DNA of 64,000 nucleotides, taken from positions 1,240,001-1,304,000 of the forward strand of contig JAMYGW020000011.1 of NCBI GenBank assembly GCA_025617375.2, written 5' to 3'. Source of the DNA: Acarospora socialis (taxonomy: Eukaryota; Ascomycota; Lecanoromycetes; Acarosporales; Acarosporaceae). Of this stretch, positions 44,889 to 57,595 are shown in pieces (positions within the stretch are counted from its first letter, which is position 1; each line of letters opens with the position of its first letter). The position numbers and the translations under genes are program-made. Under the pieces are notes generated by a model, which saw nothing but the letters and a program-made list of their open reading frames with translations, did no database searches and was not told where the DNA came from.

Positions 44889-45707
44889 CTAAATTTGAAG
44901 ACGGGAGAGCTGCTGATCAACGTGGCAAAGGAGCTGGGGGTCAACGGGCATTGAGTTCGGAACTGCAATGCTTGCGGGGGTGTGGCACGGGGGGTTCGCC
45001 GGGGAGGTGGGGGTGCGGTTCGCCCGGAGGTCCGCGCAGTGGATGTACCGATTATGGTACCAATTGAAGTAGTCCACATACTGGCGGACCCCGAACAGCG
45101 CGATGTAGAGTGCCTCGCGGTCCTCTTGCTCCAGACCGCCCCCCACGATCTCCACCCGCTCCACCCCCGTGATGGCCTGAAGCCTTTGCGCCAGCATGAA
45201 CGGACGATACGTCATGTGGAAGGAGTGCCTCGCGAACTTGATCACGAGCTTGTTGATGCGGATGCCCCCGGCGTTCAAGATTTGTTGCAACGTCGTGTCG
45301 AACCCCGTCATGCTGGTTTGGCCGTGGCCGCGGTTGCTTGGGTGGCCGATGTACAGCGTCGCGTGGTCGAGCACTGGTCGGTAAACTGCCGGAACGCACC
45401 CCAACTCTTTGCACCTTGGTAACCCCATCGGCTTGGTCCACGCCAGAAGTTCCCAGCCGTAGCGTGCGAAAAACACCTTCTTCTTATGGTAAAGGTAAGG
45501 TCGCGCTTCGTGGTAGTACTGATGGCAGGTTCGGAGGAGCCCTACTCCCAACACAGGCTTCGGGTGCGCTCTAGCACGATCGTGGGAGCGAATAGTCACA
45601 TCGATGATTTCGTCGACAGCCTTCAATGCATACTTGAATATCCGCAGGCGGATTTCTTGAGGAATTCGATTCAACGGCGAAACGGAGGCAGGCTGGGTGT
45701 TCGACAT
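44889..45707 (-). CDS. F-box-like fungal protein, function unknown
   Basis: A single-exon ORF of 272 residues. After a short start it has SPLNRIPQEIRLRIFKYAL, which fits the F-box-like or related LPxEIRxxI motif common in fungal proteins. The body contains a central HATLYIGH..INKLVIKFARHSFHM and ends in a Pro/Ser-rich tail. Such proteins may recruit substrates to SCF ubiquitin ligases, but only the short N-terminal motif supports this. The tandem 176-bp repeats begin right at its 5' side. An antisense ORF of 224 codons (45486-46160) overlaps its start; it is not considered a gene. Confidence 0.6.
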   Translation of the reverse strand: MSNTQPASVSPLNRIPQEIRLRIFKYALKAVDEIIDVTIRSHDRARAHPKPVLGVGLLRTCHQYYHEARPYLYHKKKVFFARYGWELLAWTKPMGLPRCKELGCVPAVYRPVLDHATLYIGHPSNRGHGQTSMTGFDTTLQQILNAGGIRINKLVIKFARHSFHMTYRPFMLAQRLQAITGVERVEIVGGGLEQEDREALYIALFGVRQYVDYFNWYHNRYIHCADLRANRTPTSPANPPCHTPASIAVPNSMPVDPQLLCHVDQQLSRLQI

Positions 45708-46560
45708 GATGGTAGCGTCGGATGCGTTTCTGTGGAGAATGGCTATGATGTGATTGAATTGCTAGCTCAGGTCAGCGTTGGTCAAGAGTTTTATGTTTTC
45801 GCAAGAGAGAACTTCGGGGCGTCCTTCAAAGAATGGACATTGAAAGCAAAGAAGAGATTGGATTACGAACCTGGACGTGCGCTTCACACGTGGAGCGGCG
45901 GCGATGTAAGACGGTTGAAAAGTCGAAGGCGATGTGCTGCGGTCAAGTCAGCCTTAAGAGCTCAGGTACGCCCCGAAAGGCGAGGTTCTTGGGCGCTGAG
46001 GGGACTGTTGGATGTTCAATGCACGAAAAAGACTCGGATTACGAACCTGAACGTGTGCGTCACTGGTGAACGCTTGGTATATGATGATTCGAAGACGGAC
46101 GACGACGTTCTGTGGTTTGGGTTAGTGATCTCCAAGAGCTTAGGCGGCACAGTGGGATAAAGGTCCCCAGCGCTGGCTGAGGCGGTCTGAGGTTCAATGT
46201 ACGGAAGGAACATGAATGACGAACCTCAACAAGCGCTTCACGTACGGAGCTCTTGGTACAAGACTGGCGAAGACTGAGGCGGTGTTCTATGTTTTGGTCA
46301 GTGATGAACGAAAGCTCAGCTGCGACGGCGAGGTAGAAGTCCTCGGATTAAAGCCCAAAGATTAGGATGTCGAGGCAACAGATGCGTGGAATACGAACCT
46401 CTACGTGCTTTCTACTTGCTGGTCCCTGTACCTAAATGATCAACGAGCGGCGACGACGTTACAGAACTTTGCGCGTCAAGTACGAGGTAGGACGATGGTG
46501 AAAGAAAGAAACGAGAAACGTGGAAACGTGGATGTGGGCGTGGAAGTGGGGGTTTTCAAA
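45700..46560. repeat. Degenerate tandem repeat, about 176-bp unit, 4-5 copies
   Basis: The core ACGAACCT recurs at 45865, 46041, 46219 and 46393, spaced 176, 178 and 174 bp. The core is followed each time by a similar GxACGTGCGCTTCAC-like string and, about 70-90 bp later, by a second conserved string (GCGATGTGCTGCGGTCAAG, ACGACGTTCTGTGGTTTGG, GCGGTGTTCTATGTTTTGG, ACGACGTTACAGAACTTTG). A partial fifth copy precedes the first (GTCAGCGTTGGTCAAG near 45773). Units differ substantially, so the array is old. It fills the space between the F-box-like gene and TRS120. Confidence 0.65.
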
Positions 46561-46876
46561 AGCCTGCGCAGCTCCACGCCGACCACACGAGTTGAAGCTC
46601 AAAATACTAGCGTGGGGGTCAACTCGTGGTGGTTTACAAGCCTCATCGAAGCAGCTCTTGCGCCGTGGTTAGCCGTGGTTCTCTAACAGAACTGGCGCTC
46701 CCTTTGCTTCTCAAACGCACGTCACGCTAAACCCTAAGGGGTCCGAGCAAACTTAGCGCGAAGTGGCTGCATATTGGCCCCGTTCAGAATTGATCTGCAC
46801 TGGATGCGAACAACACTTCACTTCCAGTGAGATATGTACAATGCCCACGATTCAGTATGACAGTGATATCTTCGAC

Positions 46877-49800
46877 TCAATCATTGTAATCTGCATCTTT
46901 TGCAGAGATAACACACCCCTCTCTAGCATGCCAAACCCGCCGTTCCGTCCGCTCCAGCAAATGATCCTCAACAAACGACGTAGCAGATTCACTCCCACCA
47001 CCCTTCACCTCACTCGCATCCGCTTTCCAAACTCTCACTTCCTCCACCGTCGCCCCCACCTCATATTCCCCACTACACAACACGCAAACCCCCACCTCCA
47101 CCTCCGTGCTCGCGCCCGGCTGAAGTAGAGGTAACGCGCGCTGCAGCACGCCGTGCCAGACAAAGCGCTTCGAGAGGTCCAACGCAATCGTGTGCGGCTG
47201 GTTGCGCAGGCTGGGCTGCAAGCGAAGCAGAGGAAAGATCGGCTTCTGCGAGCGATTGTGGATCGTCGTTTTGAGCGTTAGGAACTCGTCGGTGGTGACG
47301 GAGAATTTGGAACGACCGGTTTGACGCACGGAGGTCTTGCCCGTGGTCTCGGCTGCAGGTGCGACGACGGACATCTCGATGCCGACGTCTTCGACCATCA
47401 GGGCGTCGACCATGCGGGTGGTGAGTTTGAGCCCGCGGAGATCGATGTCGCCGGTTCGGCCGGTCGATTCTTCTTCCCAGCTGCCGCGGATGTGCTTCAG
47501 TACCTCTTCGCGGTACCAGAAGACTTCTCTGTTCGCCCGCTCGGTCGCTGGGGATATTTTGCTGGCGCTAACGATGTATTGACGTTGATTGGCTGGGTTT
47601 AATGTCGGGATAGGCGCGTGTGGATGTTTCAGGAGTAGTCGGGGCAGGAGGAGGACGAGGCGAGATATGTGCCCAGGTTGGAGAACCTCGTGCACTGTAT
47701 ACGCTCTTCTCCACATGTCACTGAGGCTGTGGTCTTTGGAGGTGTTTTCGCGGACTTGGAGTGAGACCGAGAGGGGATTTGGCCATGAGTTGCGCACATC
47801 GAGGAGAAGTAGGCAATGGTCATCACCGTGGGATCCTAGCCCTAGGCGCTCGAGAAGAGACTGAAAGCGGTTTTCTCCTTTCGGGGTTGCTTTCGATACC
47901 GTCCTACTTCGCTGATGCTGATCTTGCCCATCTATGTTCCCATTGGCCAGTAGTTGCTTCTGTTGGTTAGACCACGCAAAGTCGCCGGTGAAAGGTAGCA
48001 AGTCATTTCCCACCACGGTAACGCTGGCATTGACAGCTATTGTTACAGGTAGAGTGACCTGTCGAGTATAGAATGTTTCCTTCACTTCCGATCTGGGCAC
48101 ACCAAGATGTGCGTAGTCAATCTGGACAATACCGCTGGAGAGACCAGGCTTGCCAAGCACTTCAAACTCATAAGTCGCGGTCTGTCCCGGAGCAATAGTC
48201 GTGTCTTCAACCCCTTTCTTGTGCCGCCATCGAAAGACTTTCTTCCGCGCTGAGCGTAGTTCGATCTCGTAGCGCTCTGCAGGAAGGATTTCTTTATTGT
48301 TCAAACTATCTTGGAGGCCGAGCATGGTGTTGTCATGAAATGAGAAGATAAGTAAGTCTACAGGAGTTTTAGACGACTTGTTGTGCAGGGTTATTGTGAA
48401 TGATCTCGTCTCCCCTTCGAGGACTGTTATGGCTGATTGTGAAAGCGATGTTGACTTGATAGCTACCACAGGCTGCGTCCCTATGACTTTGAGACTCAGA
48501 GTGGTGACTTTGGGACTTGATAGCGACAGTTGACGTGCGCTTCGAGAAAGTTCGGATGCATTCGAGACAGGGCGAGCCGGTGAAAGTTCGGCCGCTGCGA
48601 GGCCCGATACCTTGATATTAGTATCTGGTGCAGGACTCCACGGATCGCTGAAGATTGGAAACCTTCGTCTTCTGCAGCCTAAGATTTTGACGAAGCAGCC
48701 TGTGATCTGCAAAGAACCCGCCGACTCGGCTACTCCGCTGAGAGATAACGTTTGGGTACAGTACGGACCGACAAAAGCGCTTTGCTGTTGCGAGATGAAT
48801 TCAACACCATTAGATTCAAGGCTTAGGTGCTCGATTTCGATTTGAAACTCGAAAAGATTCTGCAGTGTAACTCGAAAGTCTGAATGCTCCCCAGCAACTA
48901 GAATGGGCTTCGCGTCTGAAGCACTTGTCTTCTTTAAAAAGGGATTGTATATAAATGGACCGTCTTCCTTACTTTTCTCAACGACAGCCGCGGTCTCTAT
49001 TTCACTCTTGGCGTGCGGTATGGGCTTTCTCCACGAAGATTGCTCGACTGTGTCAACTCCGCGTACCAGGAAATCATCCCAATACTCTGTTTCTAGGCCT
49101 TGCATGCCTAGCTGCTTCGCTGCGCTGACTGTTCGGGATATGTTGTTGGCAAGACGTATTTGATCTTCTCGGTGAAGGGCAGCAGATCCATCGCTACTGT
49201 CCGGTTTAGGTGCGATACCACTGCCGGCAGTGCGTAGCAGGTCAGACGTTAAGTGGAGAACCCCATGCAAGTCGGGGAGAGCTTCGCATAGGTTGATGGA
49301 TGACCTTAGGACATCCGTCTTCAGATGGAGACTACCAAAGGCACGCAGTGTGCCTTGTCGAAGCATTCTTGATATTATCAGCTCTGTCGAGTCTTCTTCC
49401 CCTGCCATCGTAGCATCCTGTCCTTCATTATGCGCAGGTACCTCTGTCATCGAAGAACTAGATACCCTCGATCCTACGATACCATATACTCGCCCCAAGA
49501 CATCCAATACCTCTTGAACACCTTCTCTATCTTGCATGTTGGGAGTGCCTGAATCCATTACCGGTCCCCTGCCAGCAACGTCAAGTGCCAACAGACCAGC
49601 TGCTGGATGTACTCCCATCTCCGCAGCACCCAGCTTCCTAGCTTGAACTAGTCCTGGTATTAAAGCAGAGAGTAACTCTCTCAATATGAAGGCCTTTTTC
49701 CTGTGAAACCCTAAAGTTGAGAAGGCCGATACAATCCCAGAAAGAATAACGACCCGTTCAACAATGGGTAGCTGGTCCTCCGATAACAATGAGGAAGGAA

Positions 49801-51617
49801 AAGCCTTTAAAAGCATGGAGCTAATCACCATTCTCGATGGCACAGTTGCTGCCTGGATGGCTGGAAGCTGGCTTGTCTTGGGCAAAGGCGTATTAAGGAC
49901 AAGGTGTCGAAGAGCATCATCGTTGAGTTGTCCGTTGCAGAGGTGCACTGTGGTCAGTAATTTGGAAAACCGGATAACAGATTCTGAGAAGACGATTTGC
50001 GGGAGCGCCTCCGCAGTGAAATTCACCGCACGGGTGTAGAGGTTAAGGATGATGGCTAAAAGCTCGGGTAAGAGATTCGTAAGATTCTGTAGAGATACAA
50101 GGCGGTTTGCAGTGCCAGGTAATCTTTGTAGGTTGACGTCTGTAGAACTCTCTGAGGGTGTGATATTAGAAGATTTGGTTGAGGCTGTTTTGTCCGCAAG
50201 AGGGTAGCATATAGAAGGGATCTGTAGCACAGCACTCATGGTAAGTTTGTTGAGAGCGCAAACGGACAGTCTTTAAAGCACCGCCAAGAACACTAGTATA
50301 GACCAACCTGAAAGTCCATACCAGCCCACCCTAACATCAAGAGGCTCACCAAGATGTTCTCAAGCGCCTTGGCATGCCATAAATAGTCACTATTGCCTTT
50401 GGCGACTGAGGCGCCCTCCACAAGCTCCCGTATTGCATCTGGCCACCGGCCGGCTTGCAAATAGAGGGTGCCGATAGCAATACTCACTCTAGCTTTGCCG
50501 TTGTTCCGCGCTCGTTCACCGAGGCTACCAGAACCGAAACCTTGGACCGATACCCGCTCGCGACTCTGGTTTCGCCATACTGCTCCAGCGTTTGACTTAA
50601 TTGGTGCTGTAGAAAGACCCGAGCCTTGGCTCGCTCCAGAAATCCCATCGAAGGTGGTTGGAGGAGTTCGAGCACCGTCGCCCGGTGATGATGAACGAAC
50701 ATCTCGTAAGGCTCCTTCCACTCCGTTCAGGCGTGACGGAAGCTGAGCGGGCAATGAAGCGCGTACCTGACTCCTATCAAGGCTACCAGCGGGTGACTCG
50801 GAGCGCGATCGGTGCCCTTGCGGGGTAGTGTCCATTTCCTGCCGAGCCCACATGGGACCATTGGCGGTTACTCCACTGCGTGACGTGCTCGGCGATTCTA
50901 TTGACTGAAGCCCTTGCCAAGTTTTGGCGTAACTGGTCATCTCAGCCAAGATCATCCCCGTCAAGTCACACATCAGAGTCTTTATTGTCGTAGTCCTCGA
51001 GGCTTCCGGAGGGGGCACAAGTAGAATCTTCTCTTGGTCGATCGCTGTCGACTGAACGTAGTCAAACAATAATATTCGATGCACGATTGCACTGGCATAT
51101 TGCCGCTCCATATCCTCCAAGCCTGCCAACAGTTCCTCCAGCCCTTCTTCTACAAGCCCAGTGTCACCTGTCCGTGGACTGCCAGCACCCTCTTTGGCCT
51201 CGTGTACGCTAACTCCATCTTGACCGAGCTCCTGGCCATCAGCTATGGCTATCACAATAAGCGGCTCCCGATATAGCTCGAAAGGTGATAAGGACCGATG
51301 AGCCGTAGGAGCTATGGAGGTTGACAGATTCAAGAGTATCATGCCGGTTGGGAAAGCTAAGGGGGAGAACATTGCTACCAAGAAGGTGCCATTAGCCTCA
51401 TGTACTTCGTTCTCTCACAGACAAGCTTGGGTGAGTGGGGTGGAGTGGTACTTCTGTTTGGTCGGCCATCAGGGCTGACGTCTCCTAAGCGTACTACATT
51501 CTCTGGCTCCAATCTGTGAACGAAGCTCTGGAATCTGGATTGTTTAATTCGGCCAAGGGGTAGCAGTAAGGCCCGAATACGCGCCGGCGCGATCGGTGAA
51601 AGGGGGTCAAGTCCCAT
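46877..51617 (-). CDS. TRS120: TRAPP II complex subunit TRS120 (HypA)
   Basis: Three exons, 51617-51452, 51374-50308 and 50221-46877, give 1525 residues in phase. The product is the TRAPPII-specific subunit that helps activate the Rab11-type GTPase (Ypt31/32) in late-Golgi exit; the Aspergillus orthologue is HypA, required for hyphal morphogenesis. The joined start reads MGLDPLSPIAPARIRALLLPLGRIKQSRFQSFVHRLEPENVVRLGDVSPDGRPNR|TMFSPLAFPTGMI. The second junction restores MDFQ|IPSICYPLA. The N-terminal half holds TPR-like helices, and the C-terminal half is built of beta-sandwich segments (e.g. FRVTLQNLFEFQIEIEHLSLES). A Ser/Pro/Gln-rich disordered loop lies at about residues 210-330. It is divergent from the DUF3684 gene. 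Confidence 0.85.
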
Positions 51618-52220
51618 AATGACATTTGCGCAAAATTAGGGTAGCAGGTGTAGCTCCAGACGAGCTTTCAACGACACCAGATGATGTGTCAGAGGTATAC
51701 ATGGCGTAGCACCTTGCACGCTAAATCAAAAATTCGTTCATCGAAACAGATAGAGACCAGTTTCACGATCAGATGAATATTCTAGCTCTCCGAAGTACTT
51801 TATGTTATTGACGCACCCTAAGTCCCAGAGCCACAAATGTGCCGGATCAACAATAATCCTTTACCGATGTCACTCGTCATCGGAAGAGGACTAGCACCGA
51901 AGCGGTGGCTCAAGGCTGAAGGGAGTGAGCAGCGAACCTCAGAGAAAGAGCGTTTCCTTCTAGCAGTCTCTCCTGCAGTTAGGGAGTTCCGGGCGTCATT
52001 TTCAGTCTTCTATAGTCTGTAGATTTACTTCTCGTGTCTTTCCTATCTCTCATCAACAAGCCTTGTTTACACCCGTCCTATGAGTATACCACAAGCACAG
52101 CACATACACCTCCACCTGAAGCTATAGTGTCGATAAACAACTCCCTTCGACAGCTTGACAGAGTCGTGGCGTTTGTCGCCTGTCTCGCCATCAAGCACCT
52201 AGCGGCTCTAGATTTCCACC
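51618..52220. other. Divergent promoter region TRS120 / DUF3684 gene
   Basis: About 600 bp between two start codons. No repeat or RNA gene was recognised. The ORF at 51837-52022 has no supporting features. Confidence 0.45.
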
Positions 52221-55200
52221 ATGGGCCACCAGATCGATTATAACGTCCTCAGGGCGCAGACCATGGGTTCTGGGGCTGATGAAGAGGCGGTGACTGTAAA
52301 TACACGTGCTTTGATAGACAAGGTACTTGCAAGATATTCTGGAGAATGGTGAGGCTTACATGAGTGAGAGATGGCTATGGAATACTCCCTGTGATACTGA
52401 TTACCCACAGGACGGTTCTGCGAGAGCTCTTACAGAATGCTGCAGATGCGGCCGCCACCAGAGTCACGATCAGGTTTGAAACAATACCGTCAGGAAGTAC
52501 TCCAGCCCCTCAGAGTACCGAGCCATCAGCAGTTCTGAAGCATACACTCCTCCATCATACCTTAAAGCGCCTTCTGGTGACCAATAACGGACAACCGTTC
52601 GGCACAAATGATTGGACACGCTTAAAGCGCATCGCTGAAGGTAACCCCGATGAAACGAAAATAGGTGCGTTCGGTGTCGGTTTCTATAGTGTCTTCGCCG
52701 ACTGCGAAGAGCCCTTCGTCAGCTCTGGAAAAGAGGCTATGGCATTCTATTGGAAAGGGAACTCTTTGTTCACTCGAAGACATCAACTACCTGAGAGCTA
52801 CGCCGGGTCGGATACCACTTTTGTATTGGATTATCGGAATAGCTCTTCTCCGGTACCTGGATTGCTACCGCTGGGCCAATTTTTGTCGAGCAGTCTTACA
52901 TTCGTTGGGTTAGAGGCCATAGAGCTATGGTTAGATGACTGGAATCTGTTGAAGCTCACCAAACGGTCTGCACCGAGCATGGATGTTGTCCTTCCAAAAG
53001 AGTTGGAGGTTCGGACATCTGACAAGCTTATGAGAATCGTGGGTGTCAGTAAAGAAACGGCCCAACTAGACGCGGAATGGCTGAATATCGTTGGCTGGAA
53101 ACGTATATCTCACAATCAGATAGATTCGTCTTTGGATAGCAATACGAAAGGGATTGGCTCCACAACATCTCTTCGGTCGTTTTTCTCAAGACTGGCTGCT
53201 GGCCCCACAAACGTCGCTGCCGAAAAGGCAGCACGAGAAGAGAAGGCTTCTCAAACTGCCATACTGGAGAACCTTGTAGGTAAATCGAAAGCTACGATTT
53301 TCTTACGGGTCAGTACAGCAACTATTCGTACATCAGTCAATGATGCGTTTGTCCGAGAGCTGGAGCGCGCCACGAAGAAACCTCCTCCGAAGATTACGAA
53401 GCTCGCTGTACTGACCTCTTCGTATGAGAATGCGCTCCCTGAATCTAGTACGGGAACCACAGATATTTTTGCGTCAGTTCTCCCATCCCGGTCAGGGAGG
53501 ATTTTCATCGGCTTCCCAACGCACCAGACAACCGGCCTTGACGCTCATATATCCGCACCATCCGTTATTCCTACTGTGGAACGGGAAAGTATAGACCTTA
53601 ACGCACGTTGGGTGAGGGAGTGGAACGTATCTATGTTGAGAATAGCTGGCATCGTCTGCCGGATTGCATGGACTGGCGAGATGGGAGTCCTCAAAGAGAA
53701 ATTATCCCGACTTTGCAGCAGTGCCGGTAGGAGCACAGTCAGTCAGAGGGACGTGGCCGCAGTCAGTCCGGAAGCGATCCACGCGCTAAACCAGTTCACA
53801 TTTCGCGAATCTACACCGTCTAGCCAGGTCGGACAGATTGTGGAAGAAGCTTTCTGGACTTGCAGCAAGAACGCCTCCATCGATATCTTATCTACAAGGG
53901 GCGTCCTCCCTAGTCATCTTGTCCGCATTGCGACTGAAGACCTTAGCTTCGTTGAAGGGATCCCAGTACTTCCAAAACTTCTGATGGAACGGGCTAAAGC
54001 TTTTATCGACAAGTTAGCGGATTTCCGTATCATAACAGATATCACCATCTCTGACATCAAGAAAGAATTAGAGGCAAAAGCATTGACAGGTCAACAGCTT
54101 GGAGAATTCCTGAAGTGGTTAGTTCTGAAAGTGCGATCCAACGAAGTTGATCAATCCACAGCTAGGACATTGATTGAGGTCACCGTGGCGAATGATGACG
54201 ACAATAACAATGGTCAAGGACGTGTTCTTGTTCTGGGTGAGATGAAATATTTTGTCAACCCCTCGCGTATACCTTCCGAGTTACCTATCCCACCGTCAGC
54301 AATGCCCGTCAAATTCACCAAGAGCCTATTCAAAGTGGATTTGGAAGCTTTGGGTTGGGAGGACCTCCAGATCGTACCCTGGCTTCGCTGGTTGGTCGAG
54401 AATACCGGTGGTCGAGGCCAACTGCCAATAGAGAAAGACCTTACGGCATCTGCGACCTTCGCTGCAACAATACTGCAGGTCCTATCGAGGCAATGGGAAG
54501 GTCTTAGTCAGTCCTCTAAAGGAACCGTCGTGGACCTACTCCAGTCCCGCACTGTGATGCCAACAAAGCTTGGCATGAAGGTCCCCAAGGCGTCTTACTT
54601 TCCAAACGTCAAGCTCTTTGACGATCTCCCCGTAGTTACCAGCATCGGTAATGTGAAGGACAAGTTTTTGGTTGCTCTAGGGGTACGCAAGACGATCGAG
54701 TTGGGCGTTATATTTGAACGACTACTGAATGTGTCTGGGAACATCGAGTCGCATGATGGCGGAAAATGGAGTCATGTGGACCTAATAAGGTACCTTGCGT
54801 CAGTCCGAGAAGACATTCCGCTGGACGACATCAAGCGTCTCAAGGTTACACCAATGTGCCCAGCTGAGGTTGGTCGAGATCCCGGCCAAGGTAGCAGTCG
54901 ACGTTATGTCATGTCGGATCTCTTTGAGCCGAAGGATACCCTACGCAACCTCAACCTTCCAATCATTCAGTGGCCCGGTATCTTTAGATCTGGCAGTGTA
55001 GAAGGCAAGTTCATGAGCTCGCTAGGCCTGAGAACAAAACCCGGCTTCCCTGAATTGGTCGATATAATGGGCCGGTCCGTGGCTGAAGGTGATTTTACGT
55101 TACGGGATCATGCGTTGACATACCTCATCATCAACTTCCACAACAATAACTACGATAAATACGACGCGACGAGCATAACGACCACATTCCTTCCACTACA

Positions 55201-57595
55201 AGGAGCAGACATCAAGAAATTAGTGGCACCTTCTCAGTGCTTCACTAACGAGCGAGCAACACTCTTGGGATTTGAACTTTTGAGAAACGATCTACACCCC
55301 CACGCACTGAAGTTTGGAGTGCGCTCAGATCCGCCAATGGTGGACTGCATCGATCGATTACTGAGGAACCCCCCGCCTACACGACGAGATGCCAAAGCCA
55401 TCTTTGGGTATCTTGCAAGTCGTCTTGGCGAGGTCAAAGAAGAGTACGTACAACGCCTTGGTGTTGCTAAATTTGTGCCTATTTCATCCCAAGCTCAAGG
55501 AGAGAAGGTGGCCGTCGTTCGACACGCCTCTCCGCGGGAATGCTTTCTCGGTGACAGCCAAACCTACGGAGAGGTATTCACCTTTGTGGATTATGGCCCG
55601 GACGGCAACAGCTTCCTTTTCACGTGCGGTTCCAAACCTGAGCCGAGCAGGTTGGAAGTTGCCAGAATGGCGGTACGGGAGCCCGCACGGCTCTTTACTG
55701 TATTCCAGAGCACCGACAAATACCTTGCCATGTTGAGGACTCTCGCCGAAAGTTTAGCCACACTTAAGAAAGATAAGGAGCTATTCAACCAGATGAAGAA
55801 GGCTCAATTCCTGTTAGGTTACAGGGAGGTCTCCTCAAAGCCCGTCAAGGCAGGTCCGCATCCACAAGCCAACGAAGATGGCTTTGATGAGGATGACGAA
55901 GGAGAAGAAGAAGCAAGTATCAGGACTTTTCAGCTTGCCAGTGCCCGCCAGATTGTGATAGTAGATGATGTAGTAAACTACAGTCTCTTCAAAGACAATC
56001 TACTGGTGGCACCACAAGAAGAATCTCTCGAGGAATTATATTCATCTCTGGGGTCTCCTGTTCTGAATGGTCTCATTCAGGAGCTCCCCCGTGTTGGCGC
56101 TGTCTTTAATGATCAACGACCTGCAATGAGGCTTCAGAAGCGAGTAATCGAACGCGCGAGACTTTTCCTCAGCGAATACTCAAGAGATGTCATTAAACAC
56201 GATACACGATGGTTGGAAAAAAGCCTCAACGTGCAAGCTGTGGAGTCCATAAATTTAGGGCGGGTCTTGAAGTTTAATGGTCAGACGTTCTCAAATACTC
56301 AGCCGAGGACCGCCATTGTCAGACAAGATCAGCGCAAGGGATGGGTTCTCTCAATAATAGCAGCCAACTACGACTTCTTCGAGGTTTCCCAGGCTTTAGT
56401 GCCCTTACTCTTAACTCGACCGAGGGTTCAGTCGTTTTTGTCGTTGGAGATACTCCTCAGAACCAACCTCGAAAACCTGAGAGCAAGAGGCTACAATGTC
56501 GAACGAATCTTACGTCAGAAAGCTGCTGCTGAATCACGCATAGCCGAGGAGCAGCGGAAGAAGCAATTTGAGGAGGAAAAGCAACGGGCCCAGGAGCGCG
56601 AGATAGATTCGAGAGGAATCCAAGCTCAGAGCGGCGCAGGCGAACACGGCAACACAACGTCCATGCCTGGGGTATTTCCTCACTCTCCAACACAGAAATC
56701 ACCACGCGGGACGACCAGTAGCGAAGTGGCTCCATATACTCCCAACAAACGACCTAGAGGGCTTTTCTCCGAAATCACAAGACGTCTGGGATTCGAAGAA
56801 GATACTCAGGGGTCCTCTCAGCAGTCACAAAATATCATGGGCTACGGTAATAATGGCAGTACAACCAACGGCTCACAGCATCAGCTTCTACCTCCGCCAC
56901 CATACGCGGAACAGGGCCCCAAAGCGATCACGCAACACAATGGCGCCGAGACCGCGACCTCACCTCATGAGCTCAAACAGAACCTCCTCTCCGCCATCGA
57001 AGCATCTCGCGCCAATGACTCTTCGGTCGTCTGGAGCCACCCACAGACCAATGAAGTCAAAGAAACCCACAGCTACTGCGACGCCCGATCCAGCCAGAAC
57101 CTCTCCTTCTACGCCAACTCCAGCCGCGGCATTAGGATCTTCCTCTCCAGAGACCTACCCAACAAAGACGCCTTCATGCGTGCCAACTCCACCGCCCTCA
57201 ATGACTTCGCGTCTATCCTCATCGACTGCGGTCAAGTCTTCGCCCTGCCGCTCGCCAGTCTACATATCTTTTTCGATGACCACGGAAGCACCATCGGCTT
57301 CAACCAGCAAGGAAGCCTCTATCTCAACTACCGATATTTTGAGAATCTACACCTACCGCAAGTCCAGCAGGGCCACAGATCTGATGCCCTAGTTTACTGG
57401 TGGGTCACCTTGTGCCATGAATTGGCGCACAATCTGGTCGAGGACCATAGTTCGAATCATAGTTATTACACGTACGTATCTTTCTTTCTCCGATTTGACG
57501 TGGATAGGAAGCTGACTGCTGCGCACAGTGAGAGCTTCGTCATGCACTATTTCAACGAGTTTATGGCGAAAGTGGTTGCGGTTGGTGCGCGCTGA
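52221..57595 (+). CDS. DUF3684 family protein: HSP90-like ATPase with C-terminal HExxH motif
   Basis: Three exons, 52221-52348, 52411-57471 and 57529-57595, give 1751 residues in phase. The first junction restores RYSGEW|TVLRELLQNAADAAATRV. This has the N-box of GHKL ATPases (E48..N52..D55), and FGVGFYSVF downstream serves as the glycine box, as in HSP90 and sacsin. The long middle part corresponds to the fungal DUF3684 region. After a coiled coil (KAAAESRIAEEQRKKQFEEEKQRAQERE) and a disordered linker, a C-terminal domain of about 200 residues contains CHELAHNLVEDH at residues 1711-1722. This is an HExxH with a further His six residues after the second, as in some zinc peptidases. The last intron (57 nt) is free of stops. 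The cellular role is unknown; chaperone-like action is inferred from the ATPase fold. Confidence 0.82.

Noticed and set aside
45486-46160. 224-codon plus-strand ORF antisense to the F-box-like gene and running into the 176-bp array
   Set aside because: It overlaps the start of a better-supported gene, has no domain, and its second half is just one reading of the tandem repeat; the repeats do not keep a common frame.
56853-57392. 179-codon plus-strand ORF within the DUF3684 gene
   Set aside because: A frame-shifted shadow of the conserved C-terminal domain; rich in Pro/Ser/Thr with no independent support.
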